This document shows, piece by piece, positions 42,941 to 51,296 of a stretch of 64,000 bases of DNA. The notes beneath the pieces are model-generated. The model was not told the DNA's origin. It ran no database searches and saw only the letters and a list, made by a program, of their open reading frames with translations. Source of the DNA: an uncultured Kordia sp. (GTDB taxonomy: Bacteria > Bacteroidota > Bacteroidia > Flavobacteriales > Flavobacteriaceae); the NCBI RefSeq assembly GCF_947489565.1, contig NZ_CANLEA010000014.1, positions 145,705 to 209,704 of the forward strand. The letters run 5' to 3'. Every line of letters begins with the position of its first letter. The first letter of the stretch is position 1. The position numbers were made by a program, and so were the translations under genes.

Positions 42941-43615
42941 ATGAAAAAACAACTACACATCTTACTATTAGTATGCTTTACAACCTATAGTTATTCTCAA
43001 AATGAACCGATTCACTATCCTAATTTTGTTGGAAAAGACTTTGCTGCTATTCAAAAAAATAAAGATTGGAGTATCTTAGATCAAGTTCCGGGTTATCTCA
43101 ATGATGATGCAAGAAAAGACATCGCAATCGTTCTAGAATCTAAAGATATTGTCAATGAAAAAAGATGTGATGATTGCGAAATCAGTAAAAGCAGAGCAAG
43201 AATTGTGTTGGTTTTTTTATATAAAAATGGAAAACAAATTGTACATGCTCAAAATAATGAATTTATGCCTAGAGCAGATGAAGGCAGCAAAGAATTAGAT
43301 ATAGCTCCAATCCTTGTGATTGAAAATAATGAATTCATCATCTGTCAACAATATTCTCATGCTTTTTATTCATACAAATTCAAACTCCAAAACAATAAAC
43401 TGAATATTGTTCGCGCCTTAGTCATACAGTCTTCTAATGACATAGTAGCATCTGACAAATACGATTTTACAAAAGGTATTGTGACCAGAAAAACAAGTCC
43501 AGTTTCTTCTAATGAGGAAAAAATAAAGGTTGTTAAATTTAAAGTGAAACCTAAATCGCTCTCTGAATTTAAGCAAATGCACGATTGGAAAATTGCGAAG
43601 GATTTTTATTTATAA
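42941..43615 (+). CDS. Secreted protein of unknown function, paralogue 1
   Basis: The 224-residue protein has a signal peptide ending near Y-S-Y-S-Q. It contains Y-P-N-F-V-G-K-D-F, L-N-D-D-A-R-K-D-I-A-I-V-L-E-S-K-D and C-D-D-C-E-I-S-K-S-R-A-R-I-V-L-V-F-L. It is clearly homologous along its length to the next gene, including a C-x-x-C pair and an ending W-(K/E)-I-(A/V)-K. The family is unknown to me. The D-x-x-x-D-I-A-I-V pattern recalls FG-GAP calcium loops, but only one is present. Confidence 0.7.
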   Translation: MKKQLHILLLVCFTTYSYSQNEPIHYPNFVGKDFAAIQKNKDWSILDQVPGYLNDDARKDIAIVLESKDIVNEKRCDDCEISKSRARIVLVFLYKNGKQIVHAQNNEFMPRADEGSKELDIAPILVIENNEFIICQQYSHAFYSYKFKLQNNKLNIVRALVIQSSNDIVASDKYDFTKGIVTRKTSPVSSNEEKIKVVKFKVKPKSLSEFKQMHDWKIAKDFYL

Positions 43616-43667
43616 TTAGTATCTTGGTGGAGAAAGTAGCACATACTAAAAACTACTTTACTTTATC

Positions 43668-44384
43668 ATGAAAAAATACATCCTTTTATTCGCCGTATTC
43701 TTCCATACATTGATGATTTTTGCACAAGAGGAGAAACCTACAGAATATCCTGATTTTACAGGAAAAACACTCGCTATCATTGAAAAAAATGAAAACTGGC
43801 ATGTACTAGAAAAAGCGACTGGCGATCTAAATAAAGATGGCAAAGATGATGTTGCCATTGTCATAGAATCCAAAGAAGACTTTATAGAAATTCGATGTGC
43901 TGATTGTCCAACTTCAGTCAGTAAAGCACGCATTTTATTGGTGTTTTTATCTGAAAATGACACTTTCAAAGTACATACGCAAAATAATGTATTTATTCCA
44001 AGATCAGATGAAGGTGGAATGTCTGCGATGATTGAACCTGATCTCTCCATTGCTGCCAATCAATTGACTATTTCACAACAATATACGCGTTCTGACATTT
44101 CTTATGTTTTTGAACTTCAGAAAGGTCTATTTATGATCATATTGTCGCAAAGCAACAGTGTTCATGCTGCTTCAGGAGATACTGAAAGTTGTGCATTTGA
44201 CTTTACTAAAAATGAAATCATCATTACCAAAGGAAACATTTCGAATGAAGAAGAAGCCTATGAAAATGGGAAAGAAGGCACAAAAGAGAAAACAACCGTT
44301 ATTAAGTTTGATAAAAAAGCAAAATCACTTTCTGAGTTCGGAATCATGTACGAATGGGAAATTGTAAAATACCGATATTTATAA
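43668..44384 (+). CDS. Secreted protein of unknown function, paralogue 2
   Basis: The 238-residue protein has a signal peptide ending near M-I-F-A-Q. It shares with the preceding gene Y-P-D-F-T-G-K-T, L-N-K-D-G-K-D-D-V-A-I-V-I-E-S-K-E-D, C-A-D-C-P-T-S-V-S-K-A-R-I-L-L-V-F-L and the R-(A/S)-D-E-G block. Here the calcium-loop-like D-L-N-K-D-G-K-D-D is complete. A 52-bp gap and strong similarity indicate tandem duplication. An M20 peptidase follows 32 bp downstream, suggesting an operon. Confidence 0.72.
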   Translation: MKKYILLFAVFFHTLMIFAQEEKPTEYPDFTGKTLAIIEKNENWHVLEKATGDLNKDGKDDVAIVIESKEDFIEIRCADCPTSVSKARILLVFLSENDTFKVHTQNNVFIPRSDEGGMSAMIEPDLSIAANQLTISQQYTRSDISYVFELQKGLFMIILSQSNSVHAASGDTESCAFDFTKNEIIITKGNISNEEEAYENGKEGTKEKTTVIKFDKKAKSLSEFGIMYEWEIVKYRYL

Positions 44385-44416
44385 ACATATATTTATACCC
44401 AAAAAAGCGTTGTATA

Positions 44417-45931
44417 ATGAAGAAACAACACCAAATTTTACACAGTCTCCTACTCTGCTTATTTGCAAACATTCTCGTTGCACAAACTAATTGGGATGCT
44501 AAAATTCAGCAAGAATTACCAAAAATTCTTAAAAAACACCGCGAATTGGTCAGCATTCCCAATGTAGCTTCCGATGAACCGAATATGATGAAAAATGTGG
44601 ATTGGGTTACAAACGCATTTGAGAAGTTGGACTTTACTGTTTCTATCTTGGAAACCTCAACATTGCCTGTCTTTTTTGCTGAAAGACAAGTGAATCCAAC
44701 AGCAAAAACGATTTTATTCTATTTGCATTTAGATGGTCAGGCAGTGAATCCCGAGAAATGGCAACAAAAAGATCCGTTTCAACCTGTGTTAAAAACACAA
44801 AATGCTGATGGCGATTGGGAAATTATAGATTGGTCACATATTGATGGAAAAATTGATCCTGATTGGCGTGTTTTTGGCCGTGCTGCGGCAGATGATAAAG
44901 CTCCAATTATTATGATGTTGTCTGCATTGGATTTTTTAAAAAAGCAACAACAAGCATTGCAATACAATGTAAAAATCATTCTCGATTTACAAGAAGAAAC
45001 GCGTTCTAGAGGTTTTCTTAGCACACTAAAAAAATATAAAAATAAATACGCGGCCGATTATATGATTATTATGGATGGTCCTGCACATCCTACAAATAAA
45101 CCAACACTTACTTTTGGTTGCCGTGGTATTGCAACCTGCAACATTAGTATTTACGGCGCAAAATTACCGCAACATAGTGGACATTTTGGAAACTATGCTC
45201 CAAATCCAGTATTTCACATGTCACACTTGTTGGCAAGTATGAAAGATGATACTGGAAAAGTTATTATTGATGGCTTTTATGACGGAATTAACTTAGATGC
45301 TGAAACACAGAAACTATTAGCACAAGTTCCCGATGACAATCGTACAATTCAAGCAAACTTAGGAATTCATCAAGCAGATAATGTTGGAAAAACGTATCAA
45401 GAAGCCTTGCAATATCCCTCGTTAAATGTGCGTCATATAGAAACTTCTTGGAAAGGTCCAGGGTTAAAAACCATCATTCCAGAAATTGTAACGGCATATT
45501 TAGACGTGCGTTTGGTGAAGGAAACTGATGGAAAAGTGCAATTGGCTAAAGTCAAAAAACACATTGCAGCGCAAGGATATTTGGTGTTAGATCGCGAACC
45601 TACAGATGCCGAACGTTTGAAATATGCTAAAATCGCAACAGTAACCACAAATGCTGGTGTTAATGCATTTAGAACGGATATCAATTCGTTTATTGGCACA
45701 AAATTACGTACCACGATTTCAAATCAATTTGGAAACGATCCTATCATGATTCGTACTATGGGCGGAACTGTTCCTATTACACCTGCGATACAAGTATTAG
45801 ACATTCCGGCAATTATTGTTCCGATGGTGAATATGGATAACAATCAGCACAATCCGAACGAGAACATTCGCATAGGAAACATTACACAAGGAATTAAAAT
45901 ATGTTTGGCGATTTTATCTATGAAATTATAG
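44417..45931 (+). CDS. Exported M20-family metallopeptidase
   Basis: The ATG at 44417 gives 504 residues with a signal peptide ending at I-L-V-A-Q. M20/M25/M40 features include L-F-Y-L-H-L-D-G-Q-A, F-G-R-A-A-A-D-D-K-A-P-I-I-M-M (bridging Asp) and D-L-Q-E-E-T-R-S-R-G (catalytic Glu). The dimerisation domain contains R-G-I-A-T-C-N-I-S-I-Y-G, and H-N-P-N-E-N-I-R-I-G is near the end. It hydrolyses di/tripeptides or acylated amino acids in the periplasm. The earlier frame start at 44354 would include non-signal sequence and is rejected. Confidence 0.92.
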   Translation: MKKQHQILHSLLLCLFANILVAQTNWDAKIQQELPKILKKHRELVSIPNVASDEPNMMKNVDWVTNAFEKLDFTVSILETSTLPVFFAERQVNPTAKTILFYLHLDGQAVNPEKWQQKDPFQPVLKTQNADGDWEIIDWSHIDGKIDPDWRVFGRAAADDKAPIIMMLSALDFLKKQQQALQYNVKIILDLQEETRSRGFLSTLKKYKNKYAADYMIIMDGPAHPTNKPTLTFGCRGIATCNISIYGAKLPQHSGHFGNYAPNPVFHMSHLLASMKDDTGKVIIDGFYDGINLDAETQKLLAQVPDDNRTIQANLGIHQADNVGKTYQEALQYPSLNVRHIETSWKGPGLKTIIPEIVTAYLDVRLVKETDGKVQLAKVKKHIAAQGYLVLDREPTDAERLKYAKIATVTTNAGVNAFRTDINSFIGTKLRTTISNQFGNDPIMIRTMGGTVPITPAIQVLDIPAIIVPMVNMDNNQHNPNENIRIGNITQGIKICLAILSMKL

Positions 45932-46063
45932 GTAGCATTTCGACCTACTTAGATGCGCCTTTGGCTTTTAGACTGACTTAGACGCGCTTTACTTTTAGAT
46001 GTAAACTTTTACTTTGATCGAAAACATTCAAGACCAAAGATCCAAAACCTAATACCAAAAAAA

Positions 46064-46414
46064 ATGGCAAGAATAGAATACCGTGTATATGTAGTGGAAC
46101 TTTCTAAAAAAGTATTTACAGAAAATACGAAGTTCCGTTTGGCGAATCCGCAATTTAATGGTGTGTTGGAATGTTTGTATGTAGGCATGACAAGTAAGAC
46201 ACCAAAAGAACGTTTTATGCAGCACAAAACGGGTTATAGAAACAAAAAAGGACATAAACTCTCTTCCAATATTGTTCAAAAATACGGTTCCTATTTACGT
46301 CCGAGTTTGTACAATCATATTGATCCATTACCAACACGACATCAAGCTGAACAAATGGAACGAATTCTTGCGTTAGAATTGCGTAGAAAAGGTTACGCCG
46401 TTTGGTTTAATTGA
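46064..46414 (+). CDS. GIY-YIG-like small nuclease-fold protein
   Basis: The 116-residue protein has V-Y-V-V-E-L followed by L-Y-V-G-M-T-S-K-T-P-K-E-R-F-M-Q-H-K, the two GIY-YIG strands and the conserved Arg helix. A late glutamate lies in A-E-Q-M-E-R-I-L-A-L-E-L. The first strand deviates (V-Y-V rather than G-I-Y) and a 20-residue insertion separates the two strands. It lacks accessory domains. DNA cleavage is plausible but unproven. The upstream gap (45932-46063) holds TTAGATGCG-type repeats. Confidence 0.75.
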   Translation: MARIEYRVYVVELSKKVFTENTKFRLANPQFNGVLECLYVGMTSKTPKERFMQHKTGYRNKKGHKLSSNIVQKYGSYLRPSLYNHIDPLPTRHQAEQMERILALELRRKGYAVWFN

Positions 46415-46473
46415 GTGTAGGTTTTTAGATTATTAGACATCCTTAGCTATTAGATGAAACTTAAAAAATATAA

Positions 46474-47031
46474 ATGTCGGAAATCACTTTTTACTCAAAA
46501 CCTTTTAAAATAGAAGGAATTCAAATTCCTGAAATTGTGCTTACAAAAGGGAAACTTGTACGTTTATATGTTCCTAATTTGATAAAAAAAGACGTTCCTA
46601 TAGATTTAAAACTGAAAATTATCAATCATTTTCAAAACAAAGACCATTTACCTTGGGCAAAAAATTTTAGTCCCGATAGTTTCATAGAAAAGTTCTATCC
46701 ATTAACTGTTGAGCGCTATTTATTAAAAGTGATGAAACTAAACAAATATAAAGCGATCCAAGCTATTGAAGAAATAGAAGTGAATTTTGAGGATCGATTC
46801 AATTATTTAGATCATATTAAAAAAAGAGCCTTAATTATAAAAGCCAACTTTCTTAAGCATGATGTTATTCTATTTGATTATTATGCCATTGGTTTATTAG
46901 GTGCAAAATTGATAGAAAATATTGTGAATACAGAAATCGAAAAAGGAAAATCTGCTATTGCTTTTGATAGTTTAGAATACATGGAAGCTTATGAACCTTT
47001 TGCTAACATACAACGTCTAATTGTTGATTAA
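46474..47031 (+). CDS. Degenerate ABC-transporter ATPase-like protein
   Basis: This 185-residue protein aligns by eye to an ABC ATPase subunit. Its start (I-V-L-T-K-G-K-L-V-R-L-Y-V-P-N) mirrors the strand before Walker A, but the P-loop reads P-N-L-I-K-K-D-V instead of P-N-G-A-G-K-S-T. Next come Y-P-L-T-V-E-R-Y-L-L-K (like L-T-V-x-E-N-L), L-D-H-I-K-K-R-A-L-I-I-K-A at the signature position, V-I-L-F-D-Y-Y-A-I-G-L at Walker B (Asp kept, catalytic Glu replaced by Tyr), and E-I-E-K-G-K-S-A-I-A-F-D-S where the H-loop His is lost. It is probably inactive as an ATPase. No permease is adjacent; a RiPP-like precursor follows 143 bp downstream. Confidence 0.6.
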   Translation: MSEITFYSKPFKIEGIQIPEIVLTKGKLVRLYVPNLIKKDVPIDLKLKIINHFQNKDHLPWAKNFSPDSFIEKFYPLTVERYLLKVMKLNKYKAIQAIEEIEVNFEDRFNYLDHIKKRALIIKANFLKHDVILFDYYAIGLLGAKLIENIVNTEIEKGKSAIAFDSLEYMEAYEPFANIQRLIVD

Positions 47032-47174
47032 TAATAGGAATAGCAATTACTGAACAAGCTACATTGCTTCTGTTAAAAACTGCTTCCATATATTTTAATT
47101 ACGGCTTTCCCATACATTTCTGCTGCTTTGATTTTTTATTTTCGTGATGATTATAAACATTAAAATCATAACTC

Positions 47175-47486
47175 ATGAAAAAAAAGGTTTTTAAGCCATT
47201 ACAGCTGAACAAAAGGTATATTACCAACTTAGAAAATCACATTAAAGGCGGAAATACCACGCCTACGCATATCAATGTATGTGGCACTGGAACTAGCGCA
47301 GCAAATTGCACTAACAGACCATCTGATATCGTTACAGATTGTTGTTTGGCTACCAATAATAATTGCGGTGGCGGAAGTGGCGCTGTAACGGCTCCAACTG
47401 TAGAATGGTGTCCAACGAATGAAGAATGTGTTGGACCAAACGATCCTGTAGGACCATTAGCAACAACGATATTTCCTATTTGCTAA
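47175..47486 (+). CDS. RiPP-like precursor peptide with GG leader and Cys-rich core (103 aa)
   Basis: The 103-residue protein has a leader with F-K-P-L-Q-L-N-K-R-Y-I-T-N-L and an end at I-K-G-G (G25-G26), matching the leader type seen at 20872. The 77-residue core has eight cysteines (including a C-C pair), many Thr/Ser/Asn and a G-G-G-S-G segment. No transmembrane segment is visible. Such precursors are normally modified and exported by adjacent enzymes. Here only a degenerate ABC ATPase-like gene and a histidine-phosphatase-like gene lie nearby. A strong terminator follows at 47502. Confidence 0.75.
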   Translation: MKKKVFKPLQLNKRYITNLENHIKGGNTTPTHINVCGTGTSAANCTNRPSDIVTDCCLATNNNCGGGSGAVTAPTVEWCPTNEECVGPNDPVGPLATTIFPIC

Positions 47487-47501
47487 ATCATATTGAAACC
47501 T

Positions 47502-47527
47502 AAAAAGCGAACTTCGGTTCGCTTTTT
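47502..47527 (+). terminator. Terminator of the second precursor gene
   Basis: AAAAAGCGAAC and GTTCGCTTTTTT form a stem capped by a stable TTCG tetraloop, 16 bp after the stop at 47486. The symmetry may also stop the convergent minus-strand gene. Confidence 0.9.
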
Positions 47528-47572
47528 TGTATAGAGATCATAAAACAGACTGATTATTACAAATCGTAAAAG

Positions 47573-48364
47573 TTAGGCTGTTTCTGCATGTTTTTTACAT
47601 TGAGAAACATCGTGTTTTTCACAATCTTGACAGAGATTTGTTGGCCAAGGTGAATCAGATTTAATTTCAGTAAATTGACTACCTACAGGTTGATTCACAT
47701 CAAAATTATACATTTTTAACGTCAACGATTTATCTTCATTACATTCAAAAACATACACTATTTGTCCTTTGAATGGCTGATGAGTTTTCATCTGTTCATA
47801 ATTAGCAACTTTACCACCTTTGGATCCGCAATGTCCTAACAAACCTAAAATTGATTTTTTACAATATGGAGTTCCATGTCCTTGGCGCCACATTCCTTTA
47901 ATTTCCCAACAAACTACTGTAGAATATGAACCAATTCCATCTCTCAATAAAGAATCTATCGAAAACATATTAGGATCAGGAATATCGCCTCCTTGGTAAA
48001 TATCAAAACTGACAGCTTGTTGTGCATTTGTACTATTTGCGTAGTAACTAATTGTTTTTAATGGATTTGGTGTTCCATCATCATTATTACTTCCCGTATC
48101 TTCTGTAATAATTCTACTTACTGGACAATAATCTTTGCTTGTATCTTCAAGAAATGAATTCAATGCAGGGCCTAAAGCGGCTGCCTGTCTCAAACCAAGA
48201 TCACCAAGCCAATTTACTGGAATTGTAATTTTTTGTCCATCGACAATCGTATGTTCACCATGATTTTTGATGTTAATATTACCATTAAGTGTTACTTTTT
48301 CATTTGCTGGTTTTGTGCCACCATCGCAAGCATGCCGTACTACTACAATAACAGATTTACTCAT
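47573..48364 (-). CDS. Histidine-phosphatase-superfamily-like protein with an altered catalytic site
   Basis: The 263-residue protein starts I-V-V-V-R-H-A-C-D-G-G, the R-H-(G/A) strand of the histidine phosphatases (H11). It continues with L-G-D-L-G-L-R-Q-A-A-A-L-G-P-A-L and R-I-I-T-E-D-T-G, as in the family. Where relatives have a W-E-H or W-Q-H motif with the second catalytic histidine, this protein has V-V-C-W-E-I-K-G (Ile155). The C-terminus has three cysteine-containing segments ending C-Q-D-C-E-K-H-D-V-S-Q-C-K-K-H, a possible metal-binding tail. It converges on the precursor gene at 47175. No signal peptide. Probably a pseudo-phosphatase; role unknown. Confidence 0.6.
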   Translation of the reverse strand: MSKSVIVVVRHACDGGTKPANEKVTLNGNINIKNHGEHTIVDGQKITIPVNWLGDLGLRQAAALGPALNSFLEDTSKDYCPVSRIITEDTGSNNDDGTPNPLKTISYYANSTNAQQAVSFDIYQGGDIPDPNMFSIDSLLRDGIGSYSTVVCWEIKGMWRQGHGTPYCKKSILGLLGHCGSKGGKVANYEQMKTHQPFKGQIVYVFECNEDKSLTLKMYNFDVNQPVGSQFTEIKSDSPWPTNLCQDCEKHDVSQCKKHAETA

Positions 48365-48844
48365 AAGTTTTCTTTTAAATTCAAATTAATTAGTTGATTA
48401 TCAGCAGTAATATAAGCATATACTTACGCTTTATCTAAGTATTTTTGAGTTAAAAAAATACTCAAATAATAATTATACAAATATCCGTGCTAAAATATGT
48501 CAGAAACTCATTTATTCTATTATTAGTAGCGAATAACTACGTAGGAAAAATTAGTTGTAATACATTAATAAACTTTTGTTGAATTGTACATATCCAATCG
48601 TCGTGTTATTTTTATGAGGATAACTCACGGAAAAACTGTTTTAGAAACTACATTAAAAAAACCTTAAAATTCTACACTTAAAATTTAAGGATCTATAATT
48701 ACATAAATTCATTGTAAAAGCCGTACATTCGAGTCATAACAAGACATGCCGTACAAAATACGGGTAAATGTCGGGTATAAATCCATGATAATTCGTGGAG
48801 AGTTTTAGAGTTTCGCAATAACATTGCATCAAAGTTTTCAAAAA
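48365..48844. promoter_or_regulatory. Gene-free 480 bp with several inverted and direct repeats
   Basis: No gene is seen between the divergent genes at 48364 (minus) and 48845 (plus). The region includes TTTGAGT...ACTCAAA (48444-48466), CCTTAAA...TTTAAGG (48662-48690) and two copies of GCCGTAC 28 bp apart (48720-48726 and 48748-48754). These may bind the adjacent HTH regulator. No clear TAnnTTTG box stands out. Confidence 0.45.
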
Positions 48845-49573
48845 ATGATTCCACAACCAGCATTAGGAAAAAAAATTGCAGAATTTCGAAAGGTAAAAGG
48901 CTTTACACAAGAGCAACTTGTCGAAAAATGCAATCTTAATGTACGCACATTACAACGCATTGAAGCTGGTGAAGTAACACCAAGAACTTCTACAATAAAG
49001 CTAATTTTTGAAGCACTTGAAATAGATTTCGAAAGTGCCACAACTGCTAGTGTTGAAACGAATGCTACAACGGAGAATCATGCTGGAAAACTGTTGAACT
49101 TTAAAACAAATTCCATGAAAAAATTCACTCTTATTTTTCTGCCCATACTTTTATCTTTGATTGCAATGTTTATGGTAATGAGGAGTCCTAAAAGAACGTA
49201 TGATGATTCTAATGTAAAACGCTCTGATATAACAGAAGCAAGTACCTTAAATATGCGCTATTTTAATTCTGGACAATTTGATTCTGTTGCCACATTATAT
49301 TTAGAAAATGCACATTTTATGCCTACCAATCATAGAGAATTAGTCGGTAGAGCAGAAATTATTGAATATGTACAAGATGTGTATGAAAGTGGTTTTCGCA
49401 TGGTGATGGACAAATCTACTTTTGTAGTAATTTCAGATTCTATTGCTGTGGAAAGAGGTATTTGGAAAGGAAATAACAGCGGCGTGGAATTCTCCGGCAC
49501 GTATTTGACACAATGGAAACTCCACAACGGAAGTTGGTTTATGGAAAACCATATGACCAATACAAATCCTTAA
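48845..49573 (+). CDS. HTH (XRE)-membrane-SnoaL-like fusion regulator
   Basis: Using the ATG at 48845 the protein has 242 residues. An N-terminal Cro/C1-type HTH (about 8-62) has F-T-Q-E-Q-L-V-E-K-C-N-L-N-V-R-T-L-Q-R-I-E-A-G. A transmembrane segment (about 92-110, F-T-L-I-F-L-P-I-L-L-S-L-I-A-M-F-M-V-M) leads to a SnoaL/NTF2-like domain (about 127-242). The latter has M-R-Y-F-N-S-G-Q-F-D-S-V-A-T-L-Y and ends W-F-M-E-N-H-M-T-N. The architecture suggests a membrane-tethered regulator with an extracytoplasmic ligand pocket. Target genes unknown. Confidence 0.82.
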   Translation: MIPQPALGKKIAEFRKVKGFTQEQLVEKCNLNVRTLQRIEAGEVTPRTSTIKLIFEALEIDFESATTASVETNATTENHAGKLLNFKTNSMKKFTLIFLPILLSLIAMFMVMRSPKRTYDDSNVKRSDITEASTLNMRYFNSGQFDSVATLYLENAHFMPTNHRELVGRAEIIEYVQDVYESGFRMVMDKSTFVVISDSIAVERGIWKGNNSGVEFSGTYLTQWKLHNGSWFMENHMTNTNP

Positions 49574-49699
49574 TTTATATATACCAACCTTCACATTGTA
49601 TATCGTAAATTTCTATAAACAATTCCAAATACAGTAGCGTTTTCCATTGCGCATCACAAGTTAATTCTCTATCTTTAAAACAACTAAAATATATACACT

Positions 49700-49951
49700 A
49701 TGAGCTTATTATATTCTTTATTGGTTGGAGGCATTGCAGGTTGGCTTGCTGGAAAATTGATGAAAGGTGGCGGATTCGGAATTATACTTAATATCTTTTT
49801 AGGTATTATTGGTGGCGCCGTTGCAGGTTGGCTATTTAAAGAATTGGATATCAATTTATTCAATAATATTAATAGCATTCTTGCAGATATCATAAAAGGT
49901 GCTATTGGAGCTTCTGTGGTATTGTTTGTGGCAAATCTTTTTAAGAAGTGA
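49700..49951 (+). CDS. GlsB/YeaQ/YmgE-family small membrane protein
   Basis: The 83-residue protein has glycine-rich membrane helices: L-L-V-G-G-I-A-G-W-L-A-G-K-L, I-I-L-N-I-F-L-G-I-I-G-G-A-V-A-G-W-L and a final helix near V-V-L-F-V-A-N-L-F. This matches the transglycosylase-associated/stress-response inner-membrane family. It appears monocistronic. Confidence 0.92.
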   Translation: MSLLYSLLVGGIAGWLAGKLMKGGGFGIILNIFLGIIGGAVAGWLFKELDINLFNNINSILADIIKGAIGASVVLFVANLFKK

Positions 49952-50018
49952 AATCATAAATAAACTCAATTCTGGTATACTGTTTGTTTTTCTTCTGTAT
50001 ACATAAATCACAGTACTT

Positions 50019-50558
50019 ATGAGAAACATCTTTTCAATACTATGTATTTGCTGCTTTACATTTGGTGTATCTGCACAAAAATTAACCAAAGAAGAGCAAA
50101 AACTATACGATTTGATTATGGAATACCGAAAGGAAAAAAACTTACCTTCCATTCCATTATCAAAATCATTAACGTTTGTCGCACAAACACATGTAAAAGA
50201 TCTACATAACAATACACCTAACAATTTTAGTACCTGCAATATGCATAGTTGGTCCGATAAAGGAGATTGGACACCGTGTTGCTATACGCGCGATCATAAA
50301 AAAGCAGCTTGTATGTGGTACAAACCGCGTGAATTGACTTCCTACCAAGGACATGGTTTTGAAATTGCACATGGTTCCACCGACAAAAAATACATGGTAA
50401 AAGCAGAAAGAGCGCTCCAAGGCTGGAAAAAAAGCAAATCACATAATAAAGTAGTGATTAATGAAGGAATATGGAAAGATCCTTGGAAAGCGATTGGCAT
50501 AGGTATTTATAAGAATTATGCGGTAGTTTGGTTTGGAAAAATTCCAGACAAAAAATAA
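50019..50558 (+). CDS. Secreted CAP/SCP-domain protein
   Basis: The 179-residue protein has a signal peptide ending near G-V-S-A-Q. The CAP fold is indicated by L-I-M-E-Y-R-K-E-K-N-L-P-S-I-P-L-S-K-S-L, A-Q-T-H-V-K-D-L, M-H-S-W-S-D-K-G (H-S-W) and the late A-I-G-I-G-I-Y-K-N-Y-A-V-V-W-F-G strand. Cysteine-rich loops (C-C-Y-T, A-C-M-W) suggest disulfides. Function of bacterial secreted CAP proteins is usually unknown. Confidence 0.9.
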   Translation: MRNIFSILCICCFTFGVSAQKLTKEEQKLYDLIMEYRKEKNLPSIPLSKSLTFVAQTHVKDLHNNTPNNFSTCNMHSWSDKGDWTPCCYTRDHKKAACMWYKPRELTSYQGHGFEIAHGSTDKKYMVKAERALQGWKKSKSHNKVVINEGIWKDPWKAIGIGIYKNYAVVWFGKIPDKK

Positions 50559-50567
50559 ATTCAATTC

Positions 50568-50614
50568 AAAAACCAATATCAAGACTTCATTCATAAGCAG
50601 TGATATTGGTTTTT
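50568..50614. terminator. Bidirectional terminator between convergent genes
   Basis: AAAACCAATATCA pairs with TGATATTGGTTTT across a 19-base loop, with A/T tracts. It lies between the CAP gene end (50558) and the minus-strand gene end (50635). Confidence 0.8.
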
Positions 50615-50634
50615 CGATACCTAAGATTGGTAAC

Positions 50635-51009
50635 TTATAGTTCCATACTTTTGTAAGTAATAGGAAGTTCTTCATAGTGTCCACCTTTAAAATTAAAACC
50701 TCCAACTCCTTGTCCGTCTGATTCTAGAGCCATATTTGCATTGAAACCAAACTCAATTGGAGTAATTGGATTGTTTGATGGCAAGTATCCATGGATAGAA
50801 ATTACTTTATCAAATTTTCCAAAACCTGTAGGATATAATGTTCCTGTTACGTTTCCGCTGTATGGTTTATCGCCTGGATTTCCTAAAGTAACTTGTACAG
50901 TTCCATTAACTTTATTCGTTTCTAAATCTGTCATTAATGAGAATTTAACAATTGGTGAATTTAAGTTTACAGTACTTCCCATAGTACCTCTGATGATTTC
51001 TGTTGACAT
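50635..51009 (-). CDS. Small beta-rich protein of unknown function (possibly DUF1842)
   Basis: The 124-residue protein has alternating beta-strand composition with no signal peptide. It contains V-N-G-T-V-Q-V-T-L-G-N-P-G-D-K-P and Y-S-G-N-V-T-G-T-L-Y-P-T-G. The pattern recalls the DUF1842 family, but I cannot confirm it. Function unknown. The 287 bp upstream to recG hold no visible gene. Confidence 0.6.
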   Translation of the reverse strand: MSTEIIRGTMGSTVNLNSPIVKFSLMTDLETNKVNGTVQVTLGNPGDKPYSGNVTGTLYPTGFGKFDKVISIHGYLPSNNPITPIEFGFNANMALESDGQGVGGFNFKGGHYEELPITYKSMEL

Positions 51010-51283
51010 AATATTTAATTTTAAACTCCTACTCTATTTAAAAATGGCTTTTCGGATTCCGCCTTTGTAATCAAGTTTATGGTAGCTACTCAATTGTTTT
51101 GTTATTTGATTACATTACAAATGTCATAAGAAACACGACTATTTTTAAGGTAGAAATTACTTGCATTTGTAAAACTGTTAGGATTGTCTGAGGTATACGT
51201 ATAAGTACGTGTTGCTAGCAAGGAAAGAAGAAAAAGCACTAATTTCAATACTTCAATCATTTAATTTTTACAGCAAAATCCCT

Positions 51284-51291
51284 TACTTTTG
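51284..51291 (+). promoter_or_regulatory. -7 element (TACTTTTG) immediately before recG
   Basis: TACTTTTG fits TAnnTTTG and ends 5 bp before the ATG at 51297, so transcription would start at or very near the initiator codon. No TTG at -33. Confidence 0.4.
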
Positions 51292-51296
51292 AATCA

